Below, piece after piece: positions 31,005 to 42,461 of a stretch of DNA of 64,000 nt. The DNA lies in assembly GCA_905221605.1 (NCBI GenBank), contig CAJNDS010002239.1, positions 308,309 to 372,308 on the forward strand, given 5' to 3'. The number at the start of each line of letters is the position of its first letter. Position 1 is the first letter of the stretch. Under the pieces are notes generated by a model, which made no database searches, was not told the origin of the DNA, and worked only from the letters and a program-made list of their open reading frames with translations. A program made the position numbers and the translations under genes. This DNA comes from Symbiodinium natans. Its lineage: Eukaryota; Sar; Dinophyceae; Suessiales; Symbiodiniaceae.

Positions 31005-33444
31005 CGTGCTGTTTTCTGGTGCATTTGTGCTGCCAGGCGGTGTTGTGGACGTGCTAGATGCATCGAGTATGACTACAATCTTCAAGCTGGATGGTTGCAG
31101 TGCTCGGGCAGACGCAGTTGGTCTTGCCAGTCATCCTCTCATGGATGGTCTATGGGTCCTGTATTCTGACAGGTCGCTCTCCTATTTTGCAGACACTGCC
31201 GCTGCGGCCTGGACTCTGCCGGGTGCGGTGTGTGACCTACGTGGCACCCTCACGCTGCCAGGAAACATCCTAGCACGGGTTGTGTCCTATTCCTGCTGGA
31301 ATGTTCAGCTTTGGACACGTCTGCTCCACGGAGACCTTCGATTGGAAGCGCAGACCGAGCCCATCGCCACTCCAGGTTGTGAGCTAACAGCTCTGGCAGT
31401 TTCGCCCTGGGTTGTTGCATGTGGACATGCCAATGGCGAGGTGAGGCTGCTTGCAGCCCTCCATGGACTAGGTGAAGTTGGACTTATGCCAAGCAAGCAC
31501 TCAGCAGAGGTGTTGGGATTGAGCTTTGGCCACTGGAAGCCTGCATCCCTTCGGCCTGTTCTGTTGGCTTCGGTCTCGCAAGACCGCAGTGCTTTCGTTT
31601 TCAGCATCGATCTTCAGCAAGGAAGCAGTGGCATCGAATCCAGTCGAGCGAGCCTCATCTTGAACCTGCAGCATCATTCATCGCCAGTACAGCATGTAGC
31701 TCTTCTGTCGGCCTCAAGCAGCTCACCCACGGGTAGTGAGGTATTTCGAGCAGTCGTTTGCACATCTGATCAGTTGATCTGGCGGGAAGCGGAGTATACG
31801 GAGAGCTTCACCACCGTCCACAAGTGCGCACGCCAGCAGGCTGCGCGGGGATCGCGCTGGGTTGGAGTATGCACCGACGCGAGCCGAGGCCTTTTCTACG
31901 CTGCCTGCAACAGTCGGCGTCTGCTGCAGCTGGACCAAAACGGTCGCCGCAAGCAGGAGATTTGCGTTGGCGGGAGCAACGTCGAGGTTGTTGGGCCAAT
32001 TCAGCTGAGCAATGACGGGAGGTTCTTGGCCGCCATCCTCCGAGGTGCAGCAGGAGTTCTGCTGTTTGGAGTCGAAGGCTCCCTGCAACCACTTGCCCGC
32101 TTAGCAGCCGGCCAGGCGGAGCCACCCAGAGGTGTCACTTTTTTGCCGGGTGATCACATCATTGCTTGTTGGACAGATGGTACGCTACTTAGCTGGAAGG
32201 CTCCGGAGAAACAGATCGTACGAGGTGCTGCCTCGAACGAACGGGCACCACAGGAAGAGGCAGTGCGACGTGCCACGTCTCCTAGAGACGCGTGCGTGGC
32301 TTCTGGTGGTGCTGCAAAGCTTCGGCCAGCCAGTGGGAGCCCACCACGAGGCAGGCGCAGTGGTAGCGGGGCAGTGCGCTCCAGCTCTAGTGCCCTGGCG
32401 CCCCGCAAGCGAGTCCCACTCTCGGCTCGAAGCTTTGCAACAGTGACTGCAGCTACAGGCAGCCTTAGTGCTGCAAGCCAGCCGAAGACATCAAGGCCAA
32501 GCATGGGCGATGAGAGACGCATAAAGGAACCTGTCAAGTCACAGGTCCAAAGCAATACAAAGCCAGAGAATTCTCGAGCCTCGAAGGCACGCGTCGATGG
32601 CCTGCGGGAGCTTCGCCGCTTGTTGGCCTCTTCCCCTCCACCGCGGTGGGCTGAGGCTGAGGCCTCGGCTGTCTTGGATGAAAGCAGCCGGGAGCTTGGG
32701 AATGGCGAGCCTGGCGGCGAGCCTGGCGGCCAGCCCGGCGGCCAGCCCGGCGGTGAGCCGAAGAGCAACAAGCCAAACAGCAGCGAGCCGAACAGTTCGT
32801 CACATCCCACAAATCCGACCCCAGAGCTTGGGAAGTGGGCTCGGGGCAGTTTGGTTGGTGCCCAGGTTCGCTCCGCCTCGGACCTGCATCGGTTCCCTCG
32901 AGATGAAGAGGAGCTTGAGGTCCGCTGTGCATCTGAGGGAGCCCGAGGACGTTGCCAAGGCCCTCTGAAGCGACGGCTCTTTTGCACATGTGGCAGGTGT
33001 CCAACACCTGTGATTCAGCCACTTCCTCCAAAGCCTGTGTTCCCACCTCCCGATCAATCTACTCAAAGCTCTACCGGAGTCAGTGCTGTCTCCCCAACGA
33101 TTGTTGCTGCCACAGGGCAGGCTAGGAGTCCCGAAATCAGTGCCGGAAGCAGTGAATCCAGCGCCAGCTGCAAAGGGCCCGCAATGCGAGCGCCCGGACC
33201 CGCCAATGCGCTGCCGATCTTCTCAGTGCCCACCCCCTGCAGAGGACGCCAGGACCATTCGCTTTTGAAGAGCCCGAGGTCAGAGCTGGAGGACTTAGTC
33301 GACACTGTCGTCACCTTGAGGACACGGCTATCTGCCATTCAGCCTGATAGGCTGCCAACGCAAGAGGCGAACTGGTTGTTGGAACCTCTCCAAAAGTTTG
33401 AGCTGTTGCTGCGCTCGCAGATGCATCGCAAAAGCACGGCCTAA
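31005..33444 (+). CDS. WDR62/MAPKBP1-like WD40 scaffold, exon 3
   Basis: A single very long exon (2440 bp) carrying propeller 2 and the tail, ending at TAA 33442-33444. It begins VLFSGAF (compare the family strand before G-x-V-R-x-F). GLWVLYSDRSLSYF (about residue 493), SPWVVACGHANGEVRL (about 578) and VLLASVSQDRSAFVFSID (about 630) follow in the order of the family's second propeller. After about residue 845 comes a long Ser/Pro/Arg-rich disordered tail. It holds a GEPGGQP tandem repeat (32704-32760) and ends in a leucine-rich helix (LEDLVDTVVTLRTRLSAIQ), reminiscent of the C-terminal dimerisation helices of this family. The acceptor is GCAAAAG. Minus frames opposite are shadows. Confidence 0.85.
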
Positions 33445-33743
33445 CTTTCGAACGCATCCTGTATAGCTTTTCCCTTAATTATGCATCATGCTAATTGGGA
33501 GATTTCCCGATACCGCGAGATGAAGGAGTGAGAGTCGGAGCTCACCAGGCCCATGAGCAAAATTGAGTAAATCTTGGGCTTGGGAAGCAGGGTCACAACC
33601 CTATGTAGTGCAGGCATGGATGCATCCCTAATTCAGAAGTTCTTGCATGGCAGCTCCCTGTATAGCTGTGCAGAAAACCCCTGTGCTGCTGTTCTTGGGC
33701 CGGATGATGCCGACTGCTTCTCAGGGCGGCGTGTGCTTTGCAG

Positions 33744-33855
33744 ATTGATCTGATGAAGGTGTCGACCTGCTTCGTCAGCACCGTTGTCCGTTTTGAGCCG
33801 GGCGACAGTGCTTCCCAGCTATCAGGATTGGGTTTGGCAGTCTGGCAAATCAAGT
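33744..33855 (+). CDS. Unknown gene downstream of the WD40 gene, exon
   Basis: After a clean GCTTTGCAG acceptor the frame reads VRFEPGDSASQLSGLGLAVW then QIK, ending at a GTCGCA donor in phase 1. It joins in phase to the next exon at 33978 across a 122-bp intron. It lies 300 bp after the WD40 stop on the same strand, so it is either the next gene or an unrelated short one. No family is recognised. Confidence 0.55.
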
Positions 33856-33977
33856 GTCGCAAGTATTGGGGCTACTGGTTTGGCGGATGTTCAGCACTGT
33901 GCTGAAAGCCTATCCACACGAGCTGCTCAATACGGCTTGCAACAAGATTTTTTACCAATAATGCTGGGGTTCTGAAG

Positions 33978-34126
33978 CACCGGTGTGCATAGAGTCGATG
34001 CAGGATGCAGCGGCTTGGCAGCACGAATGGGCCTCCGGGGTCTTCGGTGAATCCGATCTGGCATCCCTGCTTCGCGAAGGCACCGTACCTGCCTGCGCAG
34101 CATGGTTCACATGGAGTGTGTTGAAA
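33978..34126 (+). CDS. Unknown gene downstream of the WD40 gene, exon
   Basis: Reads MQDAAAWQHEWASGVFGESD, then LASLLREGTVPACAAWFTW, closing in phase 0 at a strong GTATGT donor. It is amphipathic and globular in character. The minus frame 33952-34299 opposite is a shadow. Later exons were not identified. Confidence 0.6.
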
Positions 34127-35670
34127 GTATGTTGACTTCGAAATATGAGCGACAAGGCGACGTAATGCGATCCTGCTCGAAGGTTTTGTGATTCTTCCCG
34201 GCGCCTTTGACGAAAGTCTTGCCTTGAATGCGAAGGAGGAGCCTTGCCGTTTTGGCAGTTTCGCGGTGAAGAACTCATGGAACCGGCAGGAACTAGCATA
34301 GTCTGCAGTTGTCAGACGTTGTCACCATTCCATCGTTGCTTGTTGACTCCTGAGTCCCATGGACCGAACAGAGCATTGAAGGCCTTCAGTTCAATGCGAT
34401 CCTGTTCTATCTTAAGAGCAATCCTTCCCAAGCACTTCGTGCCTCAGTGCTACATTGATCTGAGAGTTGCGGGCAGGAGTGCCAAAAGTTGGATGCTTCG
34501 GCCACCACTGTGACGACCAACCGCTGCAATCGCGGGTGCTTGGCTGAGGTGCTAGACAATCATGCATACAGGCTGCAGATTCAGAGTCTTTCGCCTTCCA
34601 ATACCTCATTAGCTTCCTTGTTCACCTTCAGATCTCTAAGTGCCTGAATCCAAGATGGAACAGCTTTTCTACAGCCATCTAGCTCACGAAACGAAATCCA
34701 ATATGTGGCATCTAGTACCTGACGTATCTAACTTCTAGTATCAAGAGGACAAGGTTGCACGCCAATGAGATTCATGGACACACGAGCTTTTAGGGTTCTT
34801 CGATCTTCGATTTTCAGTTGAGCGTCTTTCAAATCAAGACGCTCAAAACGTTCAAAATGCCAGCAGATGGTTTAGATTGGGGGTAAAAGACGTGGCGGAC
34901 AGTGTCGGGAACTATGCTTGTCGGGTGTTGGCTAAACGTGTTGGGTCATGGGGCATCCTGAACCCGGAGCCTGGAGGTCGAATTCGTAGGCCTTGGAAAC
35001 AGGTGTGGTCTTCACTATACCTGTTGCAGATGCTTGCTCAGGCCGAAGCATCCAAAACAGTGTCCGACTCCATTCCCCGACGCCGCCCCTACCCTTATAG
35101 ACGGCTTGAAAACTGCCATGGCGGCTTGCAACTAATAATGCAAAAGTGCTTCGCTGAGGTCCAGATCTGCATGGCTGGACTTTGGGGAAGCCGAGGCGCG
35201 ACCGTCTGCGACCTGCTTTGATTTAAAAGTACTTGTGGAGGCGCCTTGCTCCGAAAGGCGAGGCAAGATCAGTCGATACAGCCGTCCCCCAGGCTACAGT
35301 AAGTGCACCGCGCACCATGGCGCACCCAGATCACGCGCACCGGCGTGGCCCGATGCCGCGATTGCTTGCAGATGCAGAAAATGTGCAACAGTAGGCGAAG
35401 AATCTGCGCAAATAAGACGAGGCCCAGAGGCCGCCATGCAGCGACCCCGAAGTCGAGAACCTCATGGAACTTTCGAGATGTGAAGCTAATTTTGCTTTCC
35501 CCCACATAGCCCCTCGACCCACAGGTTTGCACGCAGTGCACCGTAACTACGATTCAGCGTTGAAATTCGTTTGAACATCCCGAAGCTCAAAATGCCAGCT
35601 CATGCAGCCTCTTGGTCCATGAACGCGCGTGATTCAATCAGATGTGTCAGCACCGTTCCAAGCCACTTGC

Positions 35671-35700
35671 CCTAAACCCTACACCCTAAACCATAAACCC
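35671..35700. repeat. Short CCCTAAA-type array
   Basis: Four units: CCCTAAA, CCCTACA, CCCTAAA, CCATAAA. Confidence 0.75.
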
Positions 35701-36003
35701 TGGGTTCGGTTTCCGGTTTTGGGCTTCGTTTGCAGGGCTTGGCGGAGCTGGAAGCGCGGCTCCCGGCACTGAGCCGGCTTGGGCGCATGCTGGCAGGACG
35801 CAGCTGTTTTTATTGTTGTGGCCTGGTTCAGTCCTGACTCAATGACCAGCTGAACCACAAGTTCTAGACAGGTCGAGTCACTTCGTTTCCAGAGAACTTG
35901 TTCGGAGCTGGCATTTCTTGGGTGTGGCAGGACTTCCTGCTCGCGTGCACGGACTTGGAGGCTTCGGTGAGGCAGATGCGTGCAGCATTTTGCAGATGAC
36001 TTC

Positions 36004-36185
36004 GGCAAACAAACAGACAAACAAGCAATGTGAGATTTACTGTGATTCGCAGCAAATTTGTTTCTGAATTGAGTGCTGCAAACAAACAGCCTACCAACCA
36101 GCCAAACAAACGGCAAACACAACCAACAACAACCGAACAAACTAGCAACCAGCCAAACAAGCAAGCAAGCAAGCAGGCAAGCTCA
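36004..36185. repeat. CAAA/CAAC/CAAG tetranucleotide-like repeats
   Basis: Degenerate CAAACAAAC, CAACCAGC and CAAGCAAG words. A related CAA-rich run lies at 37255-37490. Confidence 0.7.
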
Positions 36186-36432
36186 TGTACTTTAAGACGT
36201 CATTTTTCCTTACTTATTCTTCACTTTTCCCATTACTTTTGCCTTACTTTTACCTTACGATTACTTTGTACTTTGCTTTTGACTGTATTGCTATTACTTT
36301 GCCTTTACCTTACCTTGACTTTTGCTTTAGTTTTCGTTTAATTTTGCATTTTAATTGTAAACGCTTGCGCGCGCCGCCTCGGCAGCCGGGCCGGCCCCAG
36401 GACAGGAAAGGAGGAAAGAGGGTTTCGCAAAA

Positions 36433-36540
36433 AAAGGGAGGAGGGGGGTGGGGGGGGGGTGGGGGGGGGGGGGGGTTTGCGGGGGGGGTGGGGGGGGGGG
36501 GGGGGTGGGGGGGGGGGGGGGGTGGGGGGTGGGGGTTTTT
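36433..36540. repeat. Long poly-G tract
   Basis: G runs separated by single T, potential G-quadruplex former, very like 14885-14988. Confidence 0.9.
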
Positions 36541-36886
36541 GAGGCACTTCCCTTGTGGAATAGGGGGAAGGAGGCCCGATCCGGGTCTGCTTGTTCCAGA
36601 CGCTTCTCGGCAGGAAGCCGAGGCGAATTTTCCTTTTTTAAAAATTGATTTTACTGTCACTTTTACTTATTTCTTCATTGCGGCAGCTGTGAAGTTTGTG
36701 AAGAACGTGCCAGCCGCAACTCATTAGAGCCCCTCCCCCACGTAAAAGGCTTGGCATGTCCGCGGCAATCCCCAGCCAAGTCTATCTATGGTCGGGAAAC
36801 CACCCAGATCAGAAAAATGCACGAGCCGGCCCCACGAAAAAACAAGAAAGCAAACCATATCGGCAGAAAAAAGCCGCGATTTAGGA

Positions 36887-37020
36887 AACCGATTCAGGCA
36901 TGTTGAGCATTCAGGAAACCAGGCGATTCAAGAAGCTCCCCGATTCAGTTCAGGAAATCATGCGATGCATTTCAGGAAGCTGCATGATTCGGGAAACAGC
37001 GCGGTTCAGAGGAAATTTGC
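36887..37020. repeat. GATTCAGGAAAC-type degenerate repeats
   Basis: Units such as GATTTAGGAAACC, GATTCAGG, ATTCAGGAAACC, GATTCGGGAAAC and GCGGTTCAGAGG. They are related to those at 14810-15235, and again lie close to a poly-G tract. Confidence 0.65.
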
Positions 37021-37254
37021 CCATCTCGCCGCTCCCCACCCTGCCACCACGCCTTTGAAATTGAGGGGGAGGGGGGGCGAACGCTAACCTGGATGCCGAG
37101 CCTGCAAAAGCGTCCAGCCTGAGCGCGGGTAAATCCAAAAAGCGGTCAGCAAAGCCGTCGCTCGAGCAGCATCAGGCAAGGTGGCAAGGTGAACTACTTG
37201 TTAAAGAAGTGTTTTCCAGGTATATACTGTGTACTTAGTACTTGTAGTTGGAAA

Positions 37255-37490
37255 ACTCAGCTCGACCATCGAACAGCCAAACAATCAAGCAATCAACGAG
37301 TCACGCAATCAAACTACCAATCAAACAGGCCAGCAGTCAAACACTCAAGCATTCAATCAACCAACAAACCAAGCAACCAAAAGCAACAAACAAAGTACAA
37401 CACAACAAAACAACCAAAACACAGCAACCACACAACACAACACAACACACCCAACACAAACAACCAAACAAAACACACCAACGGCGGCCT
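37255..37490. repeat. CAA-rich degenerate repeats
   Basis: CAATCAA, CAACCAAC, CAACACAACA words over about 235 bp. Confidence 0.75.
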
Positions 37491-38574
37491 TCTGTCCGTG
37501 CGAGGCCCTCAAAGTTCATCCCGCGGCGATGATGCCTGGCGGATAATGCATGCTGTATGGTTGTCAGAGTCTGTTAGATGCAAGCAGTTCGTGCCACTTG
37601 GATTTGCCTTTACAAGCCGTGCCTTTGCTGTGCTGTGCTACGAGCAGAAAGAAAGGAGATTCTAGGGTACGGGGTCTAAGGTAGGCCAAGTCGGGACACA
37701 TGTGGGCATGGGCTTGTGAATGACTGGGCTCTTGACCAGGATCGCCGTCTACCCGGAACAAGCGGCTCAATACGCGTTGCACAAGGAATCGTTGCGGAAC
37801 GAAGCTGGCTTGTTCCGGGCTCCTTTGTGCCATGATGTGAGCAAAAGTGCATGCAAGCGCCTGCCATTTTGACTTCAATCTGTGACTGGAGAGGATTCAT
37901 ATGCACCATCCGACAACGACCCGGCGACTGGGGCCACAAGACGGCTCACCATCCTGGCCTACTTGAATGCCACTCAGTCTCCACTTCCAGAAGAAAGCTT
38001 GTGCATGCTGTATCATGCTGTGCGGAAGAGTCATTCCTGAGAGCGTCAGAACCTTCGCGCAGCAATCCGGCTGGGTCGGACAATACCTAGTTCCTATATG
38101 CGTTCCCTCTCGTGATCTCTCGTGCCTTCTCTCGGATGAGGTATTAAAGTAGGTTCTCTGCAGTGACCGCCCACCCCAAACGGTCCCTGGAGTGCCACGG
38201 TCCCAGATCATTCCCAGATTCAAGAGAGACAAGTTTGCCAGTCCAGATGTTCCCCCCCCCATGATCCTTGGACACCACAAAAGATGTTGTGACCATTGAT
38301 CCGGAGCTGCCATCCCAGAGCCCTCTCCGAAACCGATCCCTAGCCTGCTGCTCACTGTCAAAGGCGTGTTCACTGGAATGCCTTCCTTCAAATCAATCTT
38401 GCCTGTGATTTGCTTCGATGGGCCTACTTCTGACTACATTGGGTGTTTCCTTACCGAACCTCCGATGCCCACGGGCGGGGCCGGCGAGACTGAACTTAAC
38501 GACTCCCCGTGAGAGAACTGCTGGAAAACCCACCATACGAAGGCCACCCCACGAAACCCAGGAGTGCCCCCCCC

Positions 38575-38770
38575 TTTTCCCCGGCAACACGAGATATTCA
38601 ACCTCCTGTGTGGTCAGTATGAGAAGTTACGCGAAGTCGTGATGCTCGAAACGCTTGAGGCACGTGCTATGTTAATACCTTTAATGCATTCCAAGGATTG
38701 GCAAGAGGGGCACGGCGGCGAGCTGCGCCTCCACGCTGGTGACACGCGGCCAGACCCAAGGCGGGAAGAT
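38575..38770 (+). CDS. Candidate exon of unknown family
   Basis: An open + frame reads EIFNLLCGQYEKLREVVMLE and continues TLEARAMLIPLMHSKDW. It is helical and protein-like. Borders are unclear; a CT microsatellite begins at 38793. Confidence 0.35.
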
Positions 38771-38792
38771 ATGTCGTTCATTGTCTCCTCTC

Positions 38793-38794
38793 TT

Positions 38795-38829
<35 letters not shown>

Positions 38830-38830
38830 A
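38793..38830. repeat. CT dinucleotide microsatellite
   Basis: Uninterrupted CTCTCT run. Confidence 0.9.
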
Positions 38831-38900
38831 AGTCCACTCTTTGTTCAATCTCGGTTCCATTCATCGATTCTGCAATCTGTTCCTTGAGAGGCGCTTCCAG

Positions 38901-39040
38901 AGCGTGGAACCCAAGGCCGGGCCCAAGAGAAAGCTGGCGCACAGAGCCAAAAAGGCATCTGGAGCTGAGGCCGGCACCGTGGTGGTGTTTGACAGCCGAA
39001 GGGTCTGGCTGCTCGGCACTTTAAGGTTGCGGGTCGTCTC
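38901..39040 (+). CDS. Weak candidate exon, lysine-rich
   Basis: After GCTTCCAG the frame reads SVEPKAGPKRKLAHRAKKAS followed by GTVVVFDSRRVWLL. No family is recognised and the right border is unknown. Confidence 0.25.
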
Positions 39041-40165
39041 TTGCACTCTTGCATCTAGGATACAAACGGGCAACATGGGAACAAAGATGCACAGAGATGC
39101 ACAAAGGCATGCGGTGGCCCCTTCTCTGTCTGGCAACCGCTGGGCTATGACGCTTTGGGTGCATTGATCCGGACACTGGATTGAAGTTCCGGTGCGAGGA
39201 TCCAAACCTTTTGTCTTGTGCAAGGAGCAGCACTTCTGGAGCTTTTGTCCGAGCCCATAAGTTAATGCAACCCCCTGCCCAGTCGACAAGCTCCCCAAAG
39301 GAATGGGAGCAAGACTGAGCAAGACACGGGCATCATAGTCACAGGATGCGCAGGTAAGTCTGACGTGGTTTCGATCAATCTGCGGAGGTCCTGGAAAAAA
39401 CACATTGACATCACGTTGGGGGAGTGCTGGGTTGAATGCTTCGCTCGGCTGTAGCATCAGCATTTTAGATGATATTCCTTGTCTAGGCTGCGTGGGGAAG
39501 ATCCGGCGTGCTGCTGGCTCGGTGTGTGACTCAGCACAGCTCGGTTCCTTGTCACTATGGCGTCGAATGATACGCCTCCGGTTCAACTTCTGGTTTCTCT
39601 CCTGCTCCGTCCCCATCTCAGGTCCACCTTGTGATACCTGCCAGGAGGTGCGACATGGTGCGAGTCCACCGAAGTCATCAAAGCACAGCTGTCATTGATT
39701 TCCGTCAAACATGCCTCAGTCCGCTCCTAGCCTGGCTCAACGATGGTCATGCCTCGATGTTTAGTTCGATTTCTGATGGAAGGTCTCCCTGTTGCCTTCG
39801 CAGAGGCTAGGATGGTGAATGTGTGTGTCGATTCGATGCATCTCGGTTTGAGATTCGCAGTGACTCGGTTTGAGATTGACTCAATCCTGCAGGAGGCTGC
39901 CTGTGCGGAGCCTCTGAACAGTCCTGGAACAGCCTGGTAGTTTGTATAGTTTTCCCTTCACATGCAATTGGATCAATTGGTCACCTTTGCATGCGTTGCG
40001 CAACTTGGCCACTTGCAAACGCAAGCCAGGCCACAATTTGCAATCACCAAGCACAGACCGGCCAAAACATGTCAAGCATGTGACCTTACGTCACCTTACA
40101 TTATGTAATTATGTATTTCTCCCATCGGGAGTTGGTAAACTTTTGACCGAACATCGAATCAACCA

Positions 40166-40202
40166 GCGCAAGAGCATGCTTGAGGCCGATTTTCGCAGCA
40201 GG
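40166..40202 (+). CDS. Unknown gene, small candidate exon
   Basis: After CAACCAG the frame reads RKSMLEADFRSR and may end at a GC donor (GCAG|GCTTCG). It precedes further candidate exons at 40302, 40684 and 40866 on the same strand. Confidence 0.35.
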
Positions 40203-40301
40203 CTTCGGGGCTCATATAGGGAGGACACATGAGAAGCTGAAAGTTGTGAGACCTGCAGGGTTGCAGGCAATATGTCAAATGTATCCAAAGATGGATCTGC
40301 T

Positions 40302-40375
40302 AGTTTACGGAAACAAAGGCCAAGAAGTTCGGCTTGTTTGAGGAGTCTTACGGCAAGCCCGGCACGCTATTGACA
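40302..40375 (+). CDS. Unknown gene, candidate exon
   Basis: After CTGCTAG it reads FTETKAKKFGLFEESYGKPG and then TLLT, before a GTACTA donor. It is charged and protein-like, family unknown. Confidence 0.45.
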
Positions 40376-40683
40376 TGTACTAACACATGCAAATCCAAAT
40401 CAACCAACAACATAATTTCAGAGACGCTCGGCGCGACTGCTATGTCGTTGCTTCGGTCTGACAGCCCACACAGCTGGGGCACTGGGTCTCATGAGATCAG
40501 GCACCCGACCAATGTTGAAGCATGGTTTCGTCATGAGATGTGATGAGTGCCCACGTGCAGTGTGCTGAAGGTCCCTGTCTTCAAGAGAGCGGGCCTCAGA
40601 GCTGCAGCACATGTTTGTTTCACGAGGACAAGCATGACAAGACTGACAAGCATGGCTCATCATGACACATCATGGCACCCCAG

Positions 40684-40782
40684 TTTGAGGTCAGTATCGG
40701 CAATCGCGACTCCTTCAAGGACTCGTTGACCCAGATCCTGAGCGAGCTTGAAGCGACACTTCTGGAAGCGATGCTTGCATGA
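40684..40782 (+). CDS. Unknown gene, exon
   Basis: After CACCCCAG it reads FEVSIGNRDSFKDSLTQILS, then ELEATLLEAMLA, to a TGA at 40780-40782, or ends slightly earlier at a GC donor (GAA|GCGATG). The start recalls an FEVSIGN strand seen in ferlin-like C2 proteins, but nothing else supports that. Treat the family as unknown. Confidence 0.55.
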   Translation, partial: FEVSIGNRDSFKDSLTQILSELEATLLEAMLA

Positions 40783-40865
40783 ATGTAGGCTGCTGCTTGC
40801 TTTTGTAAAGAAGATTCTTGCAACTACTCAGAATTACTCGCGTTTTCGTAGATGCTCAATAAGGC

Positions 40866-41050
40866 ATGAGCGCAGTGTTGGCGCTGGTCGCCCGCGTTCA
40901 AGGCCAGAACGATGCACGTCTCAACTTTCACATGTACCTGTGGTTCGATCTGTCTGGCAGGGCCGAAGGCCTGGACCAATCAATCGAGGAGCCGGATCAG
41001 TTCAAGGAGGAGCTCAATCATGACTTGCCTCCGCACCCCCAAATATACAA
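40866..41050 (+). CDS. Unknown gene, exon
   Basis: Reads VLALVARVQGQNDARLNFHM, then YLWFDLSGRAEGLDQSIEEP and DQFKEELNHDLP. There is an ATG at 40866 and an acceptor GAGCGCAG at 40875. This is one of the most protein-like stretches in the window, but it belongs to no family I recognise. The right border lies before the proline-rich CCCC stretch near 41040. Confidence 0.6.
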
Positions 41051-41546
41051 CCGTTCCCCCCCATGTCCCAATCCTCGACCATCCTCGACCCGACCGGAAT
41101 TGGTCAGGGGCGCGGGTTAAGCTTCGAGGGCTGCGAGGGCTGCGCAGGTTTCAGCCGGTTTTCGGGTTCCGAGCCGAAGCTTTTGATTTTCGGGCTAAGG
41201 TCTCAACCCTCAACCCCAACACAAAACTTCCAGGGCTTCTACAACTAGGCTGTCAACCTGGGACCCTTACTGTATTCGGAGAATTAGTGTCGCAACTCGT
41301 TGTAGCAAGTAGACTCTAAGTAGACGCATGTCTAGCCTGCAGGGAGTTTGCAGCTCAGGCTGCCATCTGCTGGTTTTTGGCATTTTTGGCCGTCCAACGT
41401 AAGCCCACTGCCATCCGACAACACACCTCATCCTCTTACGCAAACGACCCCAAAATACCATCAGGCTGTAGGCCTGACCTTCAACGCGCTGCCGCCAAAG
41501 CTCAGCTTCTGTGCAGCCTGAATGCAACCGAGCTCGACTACATTAG

Positions 41547-41699
41547 ATGGCTGATGTGTCAGGCGGCGATGAAATGAAAACCGGAAAGTGGATTCTGCAA
41601 CCTTCTGGGCATCTGATTTCACTCAGGCAGACCCGGTTCGTGCTCGCCAAGTGTCCGCAGCCGGGATGCAATGACAGGAGTTCGGAGAACAGCACTGAG
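41547..41699 (+). CDS. Unknown gene (41.5-43.2 kb), first exon
   Basis: Start of a compact + strand gene reconstructed by phase: exons 41547-41699, 41967-~42099, 42462-42520, 42594-42731, 42769-42858, 42929-43000 and 43060-43201. The ATG follows directly on TACATTAG, so this AG could be a cis or a spliced-leader trans-splice acceptor. The exon reads MADVSGGDEMKTGKWILQPS, then LISLRQTRFVLAKCPQPGCN, and ends after 51 codons at a consensus GTAAGT donor. The CPQPGC pair might bind metal. The encoded protein is about 220-260 residues, acidic in its middle. No family is recognised. Long minus frames over 42358-43225 are shadows. Confidence 0.6.
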
Positions 41700-41966
41700 G
41701 TAAGTGGTAGGCATGCACAACAAGATTCCAAGAGTTGGTGCAACCCTTCATGCGGAGTCCGATTCTTGCAAGGATACCCGCATGTCAGCCCTGATGCATT
41801 AGCAATCTCCTTGCACAAACACTGGCGCACTTCCAGATTTCATGCATCCTTCACATTCTCGCACGAAGTGTTGCAGACCATAGTGCTGTCTGTTCGGACA
41901 TACAGCCTTTCCTAGCATACGCCTATGTGAAGAGTACAACTGGGATCATGGCTCACGTTAGAGCAG

Positions 41967-42099
41967 AGCATGGGCCCTGTGACCAAGGGCAGCGACAATC
42001 CGTCTGTGCTTCCAAGGAAGCGCAGCAGCGTATCTCAGTTGCAAGATGTTGCAAGGAGATGCATGCCAGTCATTGTAGTCGGTGCAACTGTTGCGCCAA
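41967..42099 (+). CDS. Unknown gene (41.5-43.2 kb), exon
   Basis: After GAGCAG, in phase 0, it reads MGPVTKGSDNPSVLPRKRSS, then VSQLQDVARRCMPVIVVGAT. A GTGCCA donor after GCCAAAGCAG is the likely end. Confidence 0.5.
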
Positions 42100-42461
42100 A
42101 GCAGGTGCCAACCCCTAGGACCACGGTCCAGAAAAATATCCAGCGTGTCCCGTCGAGGTTTGCCGAAAGTCTACCAACTCGGCAGCATCCTTAGGAAGAA
42201 GCCAAGTGAGCGCTTATCAGCGCTGCGAGACAGATGCACTTGCCATCCGTTGCTCCTTCAAGGCTCGAAGTCGCGCAAGGTGCCTGCGCTGGCCACGACC
42301 ATGTGCAACATTAGCGCTGACTCGACAGCAAGCCAAAGCAAGCCTTTGTGTTCCCTGCTAGCCTACAAGACACTTTTTCCCTAAGACATGGGGGGGGCGA
42401 CCCAGCAGCTCATGACAAAGAGCTCTTGCACGGTAAGACTCTTCTTTTCTTGGCGAGGCAG

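Larger units (their letters stand above)
34127..38560. other. Repeat-rich stretch with no settled gene
   Basis: Holds CCCTAAA units (35671-35700), tetranucleotide CAAA/CAAG repeats (36004-36185), a poly-G tract (36433-36540), GATTCAGGAAAC repeats (36887-37020) and a CAA-rich run (37255-37490). Frames at 34877-35221 (+) and 37897-38391 (-) are over 110 codons but unrecognised. Confidence 0.5.

Noticed and set aside
32154-33046. Minus-strand frames of 277 and 170 codons
   Set aside because: They are shadows of WD40 exon 3, where the + frame is continuous for over 800 codons.
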